Positions 42,021 through 50,399 are shown, numbered from the stretch's first letter. The stretch is DNA of 53,899 nt from an uncultured Collinsella sp. (GCA_900542155.1 UQMD01000016.1:1-53899), one strand, 5' to 3'. Program-made: numbers and translations. The notes: generated by a model not told the origin, from the sequence alone.

Positions 42021-43586
42021 ATGACACCTGCGCGCTTTGAAATCGGGCAAAAGCATAAGCAGGAGAACGAGGCGGGTTCCAAGGCTAGTTGGAACACGCC
42101 TCGTTCCGATTCACGGCCAACGATGAGCTATCCCTCGCGCATGGCCCTGGCTTTTGCCCTGACATCGCTCATGACGGTACTGGTGCTGGTGGGCGTTGTC
42201 TCCGTTGTGTGGGGCACGGTTTTTACGGATTACACGCGCTCCAATATTGTCGAAATCGCCAATTCCGCAGCCGAAAAGCTTGCGACGTCGTACGAGGAAA
42301 ACGGCAATTGGACCGCGGGGGAGTTGCGTGCGGTCGCGACATCGAGCTTGGTGTCCGACGATCTTGGCATGCAGGTTGTCAATAAAAAGGGCGTCATCGT
42401 CTACGACGACTCGTGGCCCTCGGCAAGCGCTACTGCCGATGTGCGCGAAAATCAGGCGACGACCGACGGTACGAGCGGAAAGAAGGCATCGCACAGCCCA
42501 GTCTCGTCTGCTCCCACCGATTCCAATAGTGTTGCCAACGTTGAGATCGTGACGTCCTCCGGCGAGCACGTGGGTCAGGTCAAATTGTGGGCGATTGGCT
42601 CCGATGCCCTGCTCACCAAGGCAGACTCAGCATTCAGAGAGAAGACCTTTAACGCCATGGCCCTTGCCGCGGTTGTGGCCGTCTGCATCTCGGTCGTTAT
42701 CGGAGCGCTCATGTCGCGCATGCTCACCAAGCCGATTCATCGTATTACCAGCACCGCCAAGCAGATCCGCGATGGAGACCTGTCCGCTCGTACGGGCCTG
42801 CGCGGCGATGATGAGATCGATCAGCTGGGAGAGACCTTCGACGAGATGGCCACCTCACTCGAAAAGGATATGAAGCACGAGAAGCGCCTGACCTCTGATG
42901 TCGCTCACGAGCTGCGCACGCCGCTCATGGCCATGCTTGCAACGGTCGAGGCCATGCAAGACGGCGTGTATCCCACCGACGACGAACACCTGGAGACAGT
43001 CGCATCCGAGACGCGTCGTCTGGCCCGTCTGGTGCAGCAGATGCTCGACCTGTCGCGCATGGAAAACAGTACCGCGCCGCTCAACCTGGAGCCGGTGGAT
43101 ATGGTGCCGTTTGTGCGTTCGATTGTGAATGGCCAGGAGCGCCTGTTTGCCGACCGTGACCTGCGTTTGCGCTTTGCGGATGAGACGCAGGGCCACGATG
43201 ACGTTGTCGAGGCAGATCCCGACATGATCACGCAATGCGTTATTAACCTCATGAGCAACGCCATGCGCTACACCCCCGAGGGCGGTTGGGTCGTGGTGTC
43301 GGTGCTCAGTGACCGCAAGCACGTCAGCATTGCCGTTTCTGATACCGGCATCGGTATTGCCAAGGACGATCTGTCGCGCATCTTCGGGCGGTTTTGGCGC
43401 GCCGATGCCAGCCGCGCCCGCGAAGCTGGTGGCCTGGGCGTTGGCCTCGCCGTGACCAAGCAGATCGTCGAGCGTCACCATGGCTACATATCCGTGGAGT
43501 CGGAGCTTGGAAAGGGTACGACTTTTACAATTCATCTGCCCCGCGAGCACACGGCAGACGCGGCATCTACTACAATGGAGCACTAG
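42021..43586 (+). CDS. Sensor histidine kinase
   Basis: The 521-residue product has two membrane helices (about 41-66 and 210-232) around an extracytoplasmic sensor of about 140 residues, a HAMP domain, a HisKA domain with the phospho-His H296 (SDVAHELRTPL) and an HATPase domain (NLMSNAMRYTPEGG, DTGIGIAKDD, GGLGVGLAV). AAAGGA precedes the ATG at 42021. The first 34 codons contain a very strong hairpin and are unlike kinase sequence, so a start at the ATG at 42123 is possible. Confidence 0.92.
   Translation: MTPARFEIGQKHKQENEAGSKASWNTPRSDSRPTMSYPSRMALAFALTSLMTVLVLVGVVSVVWGTVFTDYTRSNIVEIANSAAEKLATSYEENGNWTAGELRAVATSSLVSDDLGMQVVNKKGVIVYDDSWPSASATADVRENQATTDGTSGKKASHSPVSSAPTDSNSVANVEIVTSSGEHVGQVKLWAIGSDALLTKADSAFREKTFNAMALAAVVAVCISVVIGALMSRMLTKPIHRITSTAKQIRDGDLSARTGLRGDDEIDQLGETFDEMATSLEKDMKHEKRLTSDVAHELRTPLMAMLATVEAMQDGVYPTDDEHLETVASETRRLARLVQQMLDLSRMENSTAPLNLEPVDMVPFVRSIVNGQERLFADRDLRLRFADETQGHDDVVEADPDMITQCVINLMSNAMRYTPEGGWVVVSVLSDRKHVSIAVSDTGIGIAKDDLSRIFGRFWRADASRAREAGGLGVGLAVTKQIVERHHGYISVESELGKGTTFTIHLPREHTADAASTTMEH
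42065..42106. promoter_or_regulatory. Strong hairpin in the 5' end of the kinase gene
   Basis: A 10-bp stem (GAACGAGGCG / CGCCTCGTTC), one mismatch, then a 7-bp stem (GTTCCAA / TTGGAAC) with a six-base loop lies 44 bases past the kinase ATG. There is no T tract. It could lower kinase translation relative to the regulator or be a relic terminator. Confidence 0.6.
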
Positions 43587-43644
43587 CTTTTCGCTATTCG
43601 GTGAAGGAGGGGCTGCGTCCCTGCCGCTCCGAGTTTGCGAAAAC

Positions 43645-43669
43645 ATGCGGGAAAGAACCCGCATTTCTG
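43645..43669 (+). terminator. Terminator-like hairpin before purC
   Basis: A 7-bp stem (ATGCGGG / CCCGCAT) with a six-base loop is followed by TTCTGT, 27 bases before the purC start. It may end the two-component transcript. Confidence 0.45.
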
Positions 43670-43695
43670 TCGTATTTAGGTAAGGAGTGACTCAC

Positions 43696-44583
43696 GTGAC
43701 AACGATGGAGCGTCGTCCGGATTCCCGTGGCAAGGTTCGTGATATCTACGATGCCGGTGAAAACCTGCTGATGGTCGCCACCGACCGCATTTCTGCGTTC
43801 GACTTCATTCTTCCCGACGAGATTCCGTTTAAGGGAGAGGTGCTCAACCGCATCTCGGCATTCTGGTTCGATAAATTTGCCGACATCGTCCCCAACCATC
43901 TCGTTTCCATCGACCCGGCGGATTTCCCCGAGGAGTTTGCCGAGTATCGTGACTACCTCGCAGGCCGCGCCATGCTGGTCAAGAAGGCCCAGACGATTCC
44001 TATCGAGTGCATCGTCCGCGGCTATCTGACCGGTTCGGGCAAGAAGACCTATGACGAGAACGGCACCGTCTGCGGCATCCAGCTGCCTGAGGGTCTAACC
44101 GAGGCCTCCAAGCTCCCCGAGCCGCTGTTCACGCCGTCCACGAAGGCCGAGATCGGTGACCACGACGAGAACATCTCGTTCGAGCGTTGCTGCGAGATCG
44201 TGGGCGAGGACATCGCCACGCAGATTCGCGACCTTTCCCTCAAGATCTACAAGGCTGCCGCCGAGTATGCAGCGACCCGTGGCATCATCATTGCCGACAC
44301 TAAGTTTGAGTTTGGTGTCATCGATGGCAAGGTCACGCTGATCGACGAGTGCCTCACGCCCGATTCCAGCCGTTTCTGGCCTGCTGCCAGCTACGAGGAG
44401 GGCAAGATCCAGCCCAGCTACGACAAACAATTCGTCCGCAATTGGCTCAAGGCCAACTGGGATATGACGGGGGAGACCCCGCACCTGCCCGCCGAGGTCA
44501 TCGATGGCACGTCCGAGCGCTATCGCGAGGCCTTCCAGATCATCACGGGCTCCCAGTTCACAAGCATGAAGGAGAACGCATAA
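43696..44583 (+). CDS. purC: Phosphoribosylaminoimidazole-succinocarboxamide synthase
   Basis: PurC joins CAIR and aspartate with ATP to give SAICAR, the substrate later cleaved by PurB. The 295-residue product has RGKVRDIYDAGENLLMVATDRISAFD, VRGYLTGSGKKTYDENG, IADTKFEFG and LIDECLTPDSSRFW, typical of the family. The GTG at 43696 has AAGGAG eight bases upstream. The stop abuts the start of the membrane-protein gene. Confidence 0.96.
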   Translation: MTTMERRPDSRGKVRDIYDAGENLLMVATDRISAFDFILPDEIPFKGEVLNRISAFWFDKFADIVPNHLVSIDPADFPEEFAEYRDYLAGRAMLVKKAQTIPIECIVRGYLTGSGKKTYDENGTVCGIQLPEGLTEASKLPEPLFTPSTKAEIGDHDENISFERCCEIVGEDIATQIRDLSLKIYKAAAEYAATRGIIIADTKFEFGVIDGKVTLIDECLTPDSSRFWPAASYEEGKIQPSYDKQFVRNWLKANWDMTGETPHLPAEVIDGTSERYREAFQIITGSQFTSMKENA

Positions 44584-45159
44584 GTGAGTACCCGTAGCGC
44601 CACGAACAAGCGCACGCAATCCCACGAGGTTACCGGGGTTGCGCGCAAGTCCGCCGCATCTGCTAAGCCTGCCCGTCAGGCAGCGAGCTCTGTCCGCGTC
44701 GTGCCGGCTTCGTCTAAGGCACGCCGCAAAGAGCTCGAGAAGGGCGAGAACCTCGAGGGCCTCTCTAAAGAGGAGAAGCGCGCCCGCAAGGCTAAGCAGC
44801 GCGCCAAGGAGGACCGCATCTACACGGTGTCGAATATCCTTCTCAAGCAGGATGAGGACTACACCAAGCGCCGCCGTATTTGGTGGGCTGTGCTCGCTAT
44901 CGGCATGGTGCTCGTCGTGGCAATCGGGGCTTCGCTCTACTTCGCTCCCGGCGGCACGGTGTCCAGTCCTGTTCAGATGGTCGGCATCGTTTTGTCCTAT
45001 GTCATCATCCTGGGTGACTTTATCTACGACTTCGTTCGTATTCGTCCCTTGCGTAACATGTATCGCGCGCAGGCCGAGGGCATGTCCGAGAACAAGCTCA
45101 ACGCTCTTATCGAGCGCGCAGCTGCCGAGGAGGACAAAAAGGACTCCAAGAAGAAGTAG
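44584..45159 (+). CDS. Two-pass membrane protein with basic N-terminus
   Basis: The 191-residue product has a very basic N-terminal half (many K/R/E, probably helical), two membrane segments (IWWAVLAIGMVLVVAIGASLYFA and MVGIVLSYVIILGDFIYDFV) and a charged C-terminus. The GTG start lies immediately after the purC stop, so it is coupled to purC. No family recognised. A terminator follows. Confidence 0.7.
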   Translation: MSTRSATNKRTQSHEVTGVARKSAASAKPARQAASSVRVVPASSKARRKELEKGENLEGLSKEEKRARKAKQRAKEDRIYTVSNILLKQDEDYTKRRRIWWAVLAIGMVLVVAIGASLYFAPGGTVSSPVQMVGIVLSYVIILGDFIYDFVRIRPLRNMYRAQAEGMSENKLNALIERAAAEEDKKDSKKK

Positions 45160-45187
45160 CGTTTGCATTCACACTTATCGCTAAGAT

Positions 45188-45225
45188 ATAAGGCGTGTCG
45201 TTTTTGCGGCGCGCCTTATTATTGT
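45188..45225 (+). terminator. Terminator after the purC transcript
   Basis: A 13-bp stem with two G-T pairs (ATAAGGCGTGTCG / CGGCGCGCCTTAT), loop TTTTTG, followed by TATTGTCC. Confidence 0.75.
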
Positions 45226-45248
45226 CCTATAGATAGATGGAGTGGCAC

Positions 45249-46529
45249 ATGATTCGAGCTGCCCTGACGGTCGAAGAAGCTCTGGAGGGCATGAAGGCCC
45301 TGGAGCCCAAGATTAAAAACTATGCGCGCCTGGTTGTCCGCAAAGGCGTAAACGTCAAGCCCGGCCAGGAGGTTGTCGTTCAGTCTCCGGTCGAGTGCGC
45401 GCCTTTTGCCCGCGTGGTGGTCGCGGAGGCTTATGCCGCCGGCGCTGGCCACGTGACGGTCATTTGGGCCGATGATGCCGTGACGAGGCTCACGTACGAG
45501 CATGTCGATAAAAGCTATTTTGAGCAGACGCCCGAGTGGAAGCGCCTGCAGTTGGATTCCCTGGCCCAGGATGGCGCCTGCTTTATCTTTATTGAGGGTG
45601 CGGATCCTGCAGCCCTCAAGGGCATCGATCCAGCCAAGCCGGCCGCGGCATCCAAGGCGAGGAATACGCAGTGCAAAGTTTTCCGCCGTGGACTGGATTA
45701 CAACATCAATCCGTGGTGCATCGCCGGCGCTCCGGTCGTGGCTTGGGCGCACGAGGTGTTCCCGGGAGACGCCGATGAGGTTGCAATCTATAAGCTATGG
45801 AATGCGATTCTGCACACCGCTCGTGCCGATGGCCAGGACCCGGAGAGCGACTGGGAGCTTCATGACGCGGCGTTCGAAAAGAACCTGCGTTTCCTGAACG
45901 ACAATCGTTTTGACCGCCTGCATTACACCGCGGAAAATGGAACCGATCTGACGATTGGCATGACGAAGGGTCACGAGTGGGCCGGCGGCAAGGGCAAGAC
46001 GCCCGATGGACACCCCTTCTTCCCCAACATTCCCACCGAGGAAGTCTTCACCTCGCCTGATCGTATGCGCGCCGACGGTATCGTGTACTCGGCCATGCCG
46101 CTCATTCACCACGGTAACAAGGTCGACGATTTTTGGATTAAGTTCGAGGCCGGCCGCGTGGCGGACTACGATGCCCGCGTGGGCAAGGCGACGCTTGCGA
46201 GCATCATTGACACCGATGAAGGTGCCGCTCATCTGGGTGAGGTCGCGCTTATCTCCAAGAACACGCCGATCCGTGAAAGTGGCGTTTTGTTCTATGACAC
46301 GCTCTATGATGAGAACGCCAGCTGCCATCTCGCGCTAGGTGTCGGTTTCCCCGAATGTATCGAGGGTGGGTATGACATGTCCAAGGAAGAGCTCCTGGAG
46401 CATGGCGTTAACGTCTCGAGCACGCACGTCGATTTTATGATTGGCACGGACGACATCGATATTACGGGCATTACGCCTGATGGACGTGAAGTTGTGATTT
46501 TCCAGAACGGCCAATGGAGTTGGGAATAG
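45249..46529 (+). CDS. M29-family aminopeptidase
   Basis: M29 enzymes are cytoplasmic two-metal aminopeptidases. The 426-residue product has the family layout: VKPGQEVVVQSPVECAPFARVVVAEAY at the N-terminus, NIPTEEVFTSPDRMRADGIVYSAMPL in the middle (metal-binding Glu), and ENASCHLALGVGFP with later THVDFMIG (metal-binding His and Asp). The length is normal (about 410). The ATG at 45249 is preferred since GGAG lies seven bases upstream; an ATG four codons earlier overlaps that site. The tRNA-Lys promoter begins within the gene's last codons. Confidence 0.92.
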   Translation: MIRAALTVEEALEGMKALEPKIKNYARLVVRKGVNVKPGQEVVVQSPVECAPFARVVVAEAYAAGAGHVTVIWADDAVTRLTYEHVDKSYFEQTPEWKRLQLDSLAQDGACFIFIEGADPAALKGIDPAKPAAASKARNTQCKVFRRGLDYNINPWCIAGAPVVAWAHEVFPGDADEVAIYKLWNAILHTARADGQDPESDWELHDAAFEKNLRFLNDNRFDRLHYTAENGTDLTIGMTKGHEWAGGKGKTPDGHPFFPNIPTEEVFTSPDRMRADGIVYSAMPLIHHGNKVDDFWIKFEAGRVADYDARVGKATLASIIDTDEGAAHLGEVALISKNTPIRESGVLFYDTLYDENASCHLALGVGFPECIEGGYDMSKEELLEHGVNVSSTHVDFMIGTDDIDITGITPDGREVVIFQNGQWSWE

Positions 46530-46548
46530 TCCCAGACCGTGGTACAAT
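46520..46548 (+). promoter_or_regulatory. tRNA-Lys promoter
   Basis: TTGGGA (46520-46525) and TACAAT (46543-46548) are 17 bases apart; the -35 box overlaps the end of the aminopeptidase gene. Confidence 0.7.
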
Positions 46549-46557
46549 GCCACCCGC

Positions 46558-46633
46558 GGGCCGTTAGCTCAGCTGGCAGAGCAGGGGACTTTTAATCCCA
46601 AGGTCCAGGGTTCGAACCCCTGACGGCCCACCA
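46558..46633 (+). tRNA. tRNA-Lys (anticodon UUU)
   Basis: Complete cloverleaf: acceptor GGGCCGT/ACGGCCC, anticodon stem GGGGA/TCCCA around CTTTTAA (anticodon TTT), T arm CAGGGTTCGAACCCCTG and encoded CCA. Its 3' half is the integration site of the element to the right and is duplicated at 52205-52252. Confidence 0.97.
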
Positions 46634-46636
46634 TAG
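46589..46636 (+). repeat. attL: left 48-bp core in tRNA-Lys
   Basis: Forty-eight bases from the anticodon loop to three bases past CCA are identical to 52205-52252. A perfect tRNA 3'-half duplication around an integrase gene is the standard mark of tyrosine-recombinase integration. Confidence 0.95.
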
Positions 46637-46644
46637 TTTACGCA

Positions 46645-46676
46645 GGTCAGAGACGGTGTTGTCTCTGACCTTTTTC
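46645..46676 (+). terminator. Terminator downstream of tRNA-Lys, carried by the element
   Basis: A perfect 10-bp stem (GGTCAGAGAC / GTCTCTGACC) with TTTTTCTTT. It replaces the tRNA terminator now displaced to 52258. Confidence 0.92.
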
Positions 46677-46763
46677 TTTGTGTACCCCGCGAGTACCCAA
46701 AACGGTACCCCTCAAATCACGTGGATTCCATAATTCTGGCCTGTCCGTAGAGGGCGTTACGTC

Positions 46764-46809
46764 CGGATGGTCGGACGGATAGATCGTTGCCGATGCGTCC
46801 GTCCATCCG
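46764..46809. repeat. Hairpin 1 in the left end of the element
   Basis: Arms CGGATGGTCGGACG (46764-46777) and CGTCCGTCCATCCG (46796-46809) pair at 13 of 14 positions, loop 18 bases. No T tract, so not a terminator. Confidence 0.7.
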
Positions 46810-46844
46810 TCCGTGGGGGCCGAGGACGGTCCGAGTGGATGCGA

Positions 46845-46916
46845 GCGTTCTGCGCGCTTTCGATAGCCGTAGGGGCTCCTTGGGTAGCCCCAGGCTGTCG
46901 AAAGGGAGTTGAACGC
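46845..46916. repeat. Hairpin 2 in the left end of the element
   Basis: Nested pairings: GCGTTC/GAACGC on the outside, CTTTCGATAGCC (46857-46868) with GGCTGTCGAAAG (46893-46904), and AGGGGCT/AGCCCC inside. The compound stem resembles replication or transfer origins of small elements. Confidence 0.6.
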
Positions 46917-47030
46917 GAGCCTTTTGGCATGGATTGAAGGAGCAGCTGAATGGTGCTGTGGTGGGGGCGGGCTTTTTGACGCTTCGATGGCCCACACCTA
47001 TTTCTTTAACTTATTATTTATATAAAAGGG

Positions 47031-47203
47031 AAATTGACATGAAGTCAATTTCACAACTTGTCTACCTGCGGATATCCAAAATTAAATGCCCCCTTTTGAG
47101 GGTGGGTTTAAATTGACATGAAGTCAACCGAAATTGACCTGAAGTCAATTTTTATTGACATGAAGTCAATCCTTTCTAGTGTTAGAAATTGACATGATGT
47201 CAT
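47031..47203. repeat. Five iteron-like repeats TTGACATGAAGTCAA
   Basis: Copies at 47034-47048, 47113-47127, 47134-47148 (one base changed), 47155-47169 and 47189-47203 (two bases changed). Each is an inverted repeat, TTGAC / GTCAA around five bases. The middle three are exactly 21 bp apart, two helical turns. An AT-rich stretch (about 47001-47027) lies just before them. They could be replication iterons or operators; each copy also contains TTGACA, a -35 box. The 730-bp left end of the element contains no gene I can support. Confidence 0.85.
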
Positions 47204-47363
47204 TTACTAACCCTGCCTTTTATACGTTGAAAAACCGTCGCGCCGATGCTGTCAACGTTGTTAATGCGATCGCGTTGGGCGAGTGCGTGCAACATATCGG
47301 GCGCGAAAAAATGTCGCTACGAGGGGCTAATATCTAAAGAGGGGATTAGAGAAAGGCAACATC

Positions 47364-48560
47364 ATGGATGAGAACAACGGCAAACCCCAGGACGAGCAGA
47401 ATCAGGAGCTCGACCTCGTTCCCGACGGAAACGACGGCGGCAAAGCGCCCTTGAAGCGAAAGGTCGTTGTCGGCGCCGCGGTCGCGCTCGTCGTTGCGGG
47501 ACTCGGGCTCGGCGGTGCATGGGCGACCGGCGCCTTCACCCCCAAAACCGAGACCGCCAAGGTCGAGGCCGGCACCGGCTCCAACAAGAAGCAGGTCTCG
47601 GATAAGGCCGAGCCGACGGTTGATTGGACCGTCAAGATCGAGGCCGAGGGCGTGACGGCCGATTCCTCGCCCCTCATCACCCGCTACGTCTGCACCGACG
47701 GCGACGACAAGGGCAGCGAGTTCTACCATGCCACATCTGCCTCCGACGCCATCGAGGGCAAGGACAGCGTGCGCCTCACCGAGGGCACCTGGGAGATCAC
47801 CGCGATCCCCATCATCAACCCCGACGGCTCCATCACCACCCCCGCAGGGGGCGGCGAGCAGGCCGTCTCGGGCGACCAGAAGGGCTCCGGCTCCACCGAG
47901 TTCACCGGCGAGACCAAGCCCGCCGAGAGCGTCACCCAGGACGACATCGACAAGGTTCTCGACAAGGTGAACGAGGCCGTCTCCAAGGGCGACAGCACGC
48001 TCACGGGGGATGCCGGCAAGGACGTGGTGAACAAGGTCACGGACAACGCGTCGAAGGCCCCCGCCGCCGACAAGGAGAAGGTAGAGGAGAAGAAAGACGC
48101 CGCCGCCGACAGCGCCGCGAAGGCCGAGGAAAAGAAGGCCGATACGGCAAAGCCGTCCACGGGCTCCGGCTCCGCGCCGTCAAAATCCGGTTCCAAGCCC
48201 TCTTCCGGCTCCTCCAGCAAACCGTCCCATGAGCATACATGGCAGGCGCAGTACCGCAGCGAGCCGGTATACACCACTGAGACCTACACTATTGTTGACC
48301 AGAAGGCATGGGACGAGCAGGTTCGTAGCGGCAGCCACTATCTTTTCTCAGATGGTGCAGTCTTTTATGATGACTATCAAGCAGCCAACTATCAGGAATC
48401 AAAAGCTCTCTCAGGAACCCCAGTCTCTTACACGCTCGTAGATGACTACAAGACTATCCACCATGAAGCGGTAACGCATCAAGAAACACGCCAGGTGCAG
48501 ACCGGGACAAAACAAGTCCTCACGGGCTACCGTTGCTCCGGTTGCGGCGCCACGAAATAG
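47364..48560 (+). CDS. Element cargo: single-pass membrane protein with zinc-ribbon-like tail
   Basis: The 398-residue product has a charged cytoplasmic start, one membrane helix (VVVGAAVALVVAGLGLGGAWATGAF, about 34-58), an extracytoplasmic strand-rich part (about 85-165), a Lys/Ala/Glu helical stretch and a Ser/Gly/Pro linker. The C-terminal part has HEHTWQAQYRSEPVYTTETY and ends YRCSGCGATK. The His pair and CxxC could bind zinc. No family name. GAAAGG precedes the ATG. The last third is more AT-rich than the rest, which suggests a composite gene. Confidence 0.75.
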   Translation: MDENNGKPQDEQNQELDLVPDGNDGGKAPLKRKVVVGAAVALVVAGLGLGGAWATGAFTPKTETAKVEAGTGSNKKQVSDKAEPTVDWTVKIEAEGVTADSSPLITRYVCTDGDDKGSEFYHATSASDAIEGKDSVRLTEGTWEITAIPIINPDGSITTPAGGGEQAVSGDQKGSGSTEFTGETKPAESVTQDDIDKVLDKVNEAVSKGDSTLTGDAGKDVVNKVTDNASKAPAADKEKVEEKKDAAADSAAKAEEKKADTAKPSTGSGSAPSKSGSKPSSGSSSKPSHEHTWQAQYRSEPVYTTETYTIVDQKAWDEQVRSGSHYLFSDGAVFYDDYQAANYQESKALSGTPVSYTLVDDYKTIHHEAVTHQETRQVQTGTKQVLTGYRCSGCGATK

Positions 48561-48589
48561 GCCCGAAGCGGAATAGATAGACCGGCTCT

Positions 48590-48784
48590 ATGGAGCGAGG
48601 CTTGAATTTGCTCCATGCCATTTCGCATTTAGGTCGATTCTACTTCGCCCTGCTCTTGGTAATCCGCCCGGGGCACTTTGGGAAGAGGATTTGGCTCTAC
48701 AGGGGACTCGGGCTATTCCTATTGCTCGGTGCCTGCCTGCAAATCGCTCGCGACCTCTTGCCGTATCTCGTCATGCTGGCGTGA
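48590..48784 (+). CDS. Possible small hydrophobic protein
   Basis: A 64-residue frame with two hydrophobic stretches (RFYFALLLVIRPG, GLGLFLLLGACLQIARDLLPYLVMLA) lies just after the cargo gene. Its ATG falls inside a hairpin (ATGGAGC / GCTCCAT) that may end the cargo transcript, and no ribosome site is visible. It may not be real. Confidence 0.3.
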   Translation: MERGLNLLHAISHLGRFYFALLLVIRPGHFGKRIWLYRGLGLFLLLGACLQIARDLLPYLVMLA

Positions 48785-48820
48785 GCTTTCTGTCTTGTAA
48801 TCGCCTTTCCTGTTTAGGAA

Positions 48821-48853
48821 AGAGGGTTCCGTCCGGATTGGGCAGAACCCTCT
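48821..48853. terminator. Hairpin between convergent element genes
   Basis: A 9-bp stem (AGAGGGTTC / GAACCCTCT) with a 15-base loop, 20 bases past the stop of the leftward operon; weak T tracts either side. Confidence 0.55.
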
Positions 48854-48872
48854 AATTGCTGCGGCATTTAAC

Positions 48873-49370
48873 TTAACCGCTCCAGCCTTTGTCCTTGGCA
48901 TCTTTGAGGAGCGCGGAGTATCGTAGCTGTAGGACACCGTCGACGGTGTCGATTAGGCCGCGCCGAAGCAATGTGGTCTTTGTGCGTGACATACTGTCAC
49001 TTCCGACGCCGAAGAACGTGGCCAACCCCTGGTTGGACTTCTTTAGACCACAGATCTTGAATCCCCCGCGCGTTCCGATGCGTTCGTAACGCAAAATTTC
49101 GAGCATGAGCCCAAGCTCGAGCTTACCCCGCGCGACAAGGTACAGCCAACGATTACTTTTGTCCTCCTGCAGGATCTTTTTGGCTTCACGCTCGGCCTTG
49201 CTCGCTTCAGCGCAGATTTGTGGCGCTTCCGCGCCGCTGAGCTGCGCGAAACGTTCGCGTGATATAGTGGTTTCAATTCTAATTGCATCCTGCGTGGTGT
49301 TTGGCGCCGTCGGAAGTAACGATTCCGACGGCGCTTCTTTTTTGGGCGGATCGTCACTCAAGGCCGTCAT
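48873..49370 (-). CDS. Element protein of unknown function, third gene of the xis operon
   Basis: The 165-residue product has a charged disordered start, a helical middle (AEASKAEREAKKILQEDKSNRWLYLVARGKLELGLMLEILRYE) and a C-terminal part that reads like a winged helix (SNQGLATFFGVGSDSMSRTKTTLLRRGLIDTVDGVLQLRY). The ATG at 49370 overlaps the stop of the preceding gene (ATGA). The pairing with a replication-organiser-like gene suggests DNA binding in replication or copy control. Confidence 0.65.
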   Translation of the reverse strand: MTALSDDPPKKEAPSESLLPTAPNTTQDAIRIETTISRERFAQLSGAEAPQICAEASKAEREAKKILQEDKSNRWLYLVARGKLELGLMLEILRYERIGTRGGFKICGLKKSNQGLATFFGVGSDSMSRTKTTLLRRGLIDTVDGVLQLRYSALLKDAKDKGWSG

Positions 49371-49792
49371 CCCCGCTTCTTTTTTCTGCGTGGACGGCCT
49401 CCGCGGGTGCCACCCACAATCATTTTCCCATACCGAATAAACTCGGCCTCGACAGACGGCATACATAACAATCCATCGGTGTCGGTGAATGCGAAGCCAG
49501 CTGCAAGCAGTGCGTTCACGTGATCTGCGACAATGGTCGATTTTCCGCGGTTATTGAAAAGCCACTGAGCCAGCTGTTCGTAGTCGAGCGGAAGGGCATG
49601 ACCCTTGTAGCTCGTAGCTAGGGAGCAGAGTTGCAGCCAGATGCCCATGTCGGTGTATGCCTTATCGCCACGCTCGTTGCGCAGACGCTTGAACTCGTCG
49701 CTGCTCAACAATGGCATGTCCAGCCGCAGTGTTGGCAGTTGTACATTCCACGCTGCCTCGATGGCCTCGACTTCAGTGATTGAGCGCCCCAT
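49367..49792 (-). CDS. Replisome-organiser-like winged-helix protein of the element
   Basis: The 141-residue product resembles the N-terminal domain of phage replisome organisers: LPTLRLDMPLLSSDEFKRLRN...TDMGIWLQLCSLATSY...LDYEQLAQWLFNNRGKSTIVADHVNALLAAGFAFTDTDGLLCM, then a basic tail (RGGRPRRKKKRG). Such proteins bind an origin and recruit helicase machinery. The ATG overlaps the excisionase stop (TAATG). The match is by layout only, so the function is tentative. Confidence 0.6.
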   Translation of the reverse strand: MGRSITEVEAIEAAWNVQLPTLRLDMPLLSSDEFKRLRNERGDKAYTDMGIWLQLCSLATSYKGHALPLDYEQLAQWLFNNRGKSTIVADHVNALLAAGFAFTDTDGLLCMPSVEAEFIRYGKMIVGGTRGGRPRRKKKRG

Positions 49793-50025
49793 TACGCCGC
49801 GCCCTTATCGCGTAGTCCGCAGACCGCGAGCAAGTCGTCGCGATTGAGTTTCCATCTACGACCGATTTGGACAGCGCGTATCTCACCCCGATCAGCCATT
49901 CTGAGCAGGTGTTTTGAGCTGATGTCGATTGCGGCCTCAGCCGTGGTGGGCGTAATGAGAAGTGGAAGAGTGTCGTATTCGCCTGCTCGAAATCGCTCCA
50001 AAATGGCTACTTCAGATTTATGCAT
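49792..50025 (-). CDS. Excisionase-like helix-turn-helix protein
   Basis: The 77-residue product has a MerR/excisionase-type helix-turn-helix (AEAAIDISSKHLLRMADRGEIRAVQIGRRWKLNRDDLLAV). The ATG at 50025 is preferred with AAAGGAG seven bases upstream; the longer in-frame extension is not needed. It heads a tightly overlapping three-gene operon. It probably directs the integrase towards excision and may regulate the operon. Confidence 0.8.
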   Translation of the reverse strand: MHKSEVAILERFRAGEYDTLPLLITPTTAEAAIDISSKHLLRMADRGEIRAVQIGRRWKLNRDDLLAVCGLRDKGAA

Positions 50026-50399
50026 GTTCGCTCCTTTCTGGCCCATTTGGGCTACAAAAGACTGTGCGGCTTGTACCGCTACAACAAGGCTATGACGGCT
50101 GTTGGCATCGTGCGGACCGATTTGGTGCCACGAGGTGACAAGCGGTGACATTTTGGGCGGCAGGGTTCCCGCATCTGTTGTGGCACGGTTTCAAGAACGT
50201 GGGTTTCGCCCCGCGGGGCGCCGGGTTTTAGGGCAGAGCCCTAACAAGCGCCGAACCGTAGGTTTCGGCGTGTACGCGGACGGGCAAAACGCAGTTTTGT
50301 ACGGCAGCGTACGACTCTTGCGTATTTCAAAAACCTACCCTTACGGTCATTTCGCCCGATTTCGCCTGTCCCGCTCTAAACGGTAGGTTTCCGTACGCG
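50026..50399. other. Intergenic region of the element, no gene seen
   Basis: About 370 bases without a supportable gene. It has GC-rich hairpins (such as GCCCCGCGGGGC near 50212) and two copies of a GTAGGTTTC...GTACGCGG motif near 50267 and 50382. It must hold the promoter of the excisionase operon. Confidence 0.5.

Noticed and set aside
46647..46997. Minus-strand frames in the left end of the element
   Set aside because: They run through strong hairpins and lack ribosome sites and recognisable protein features.
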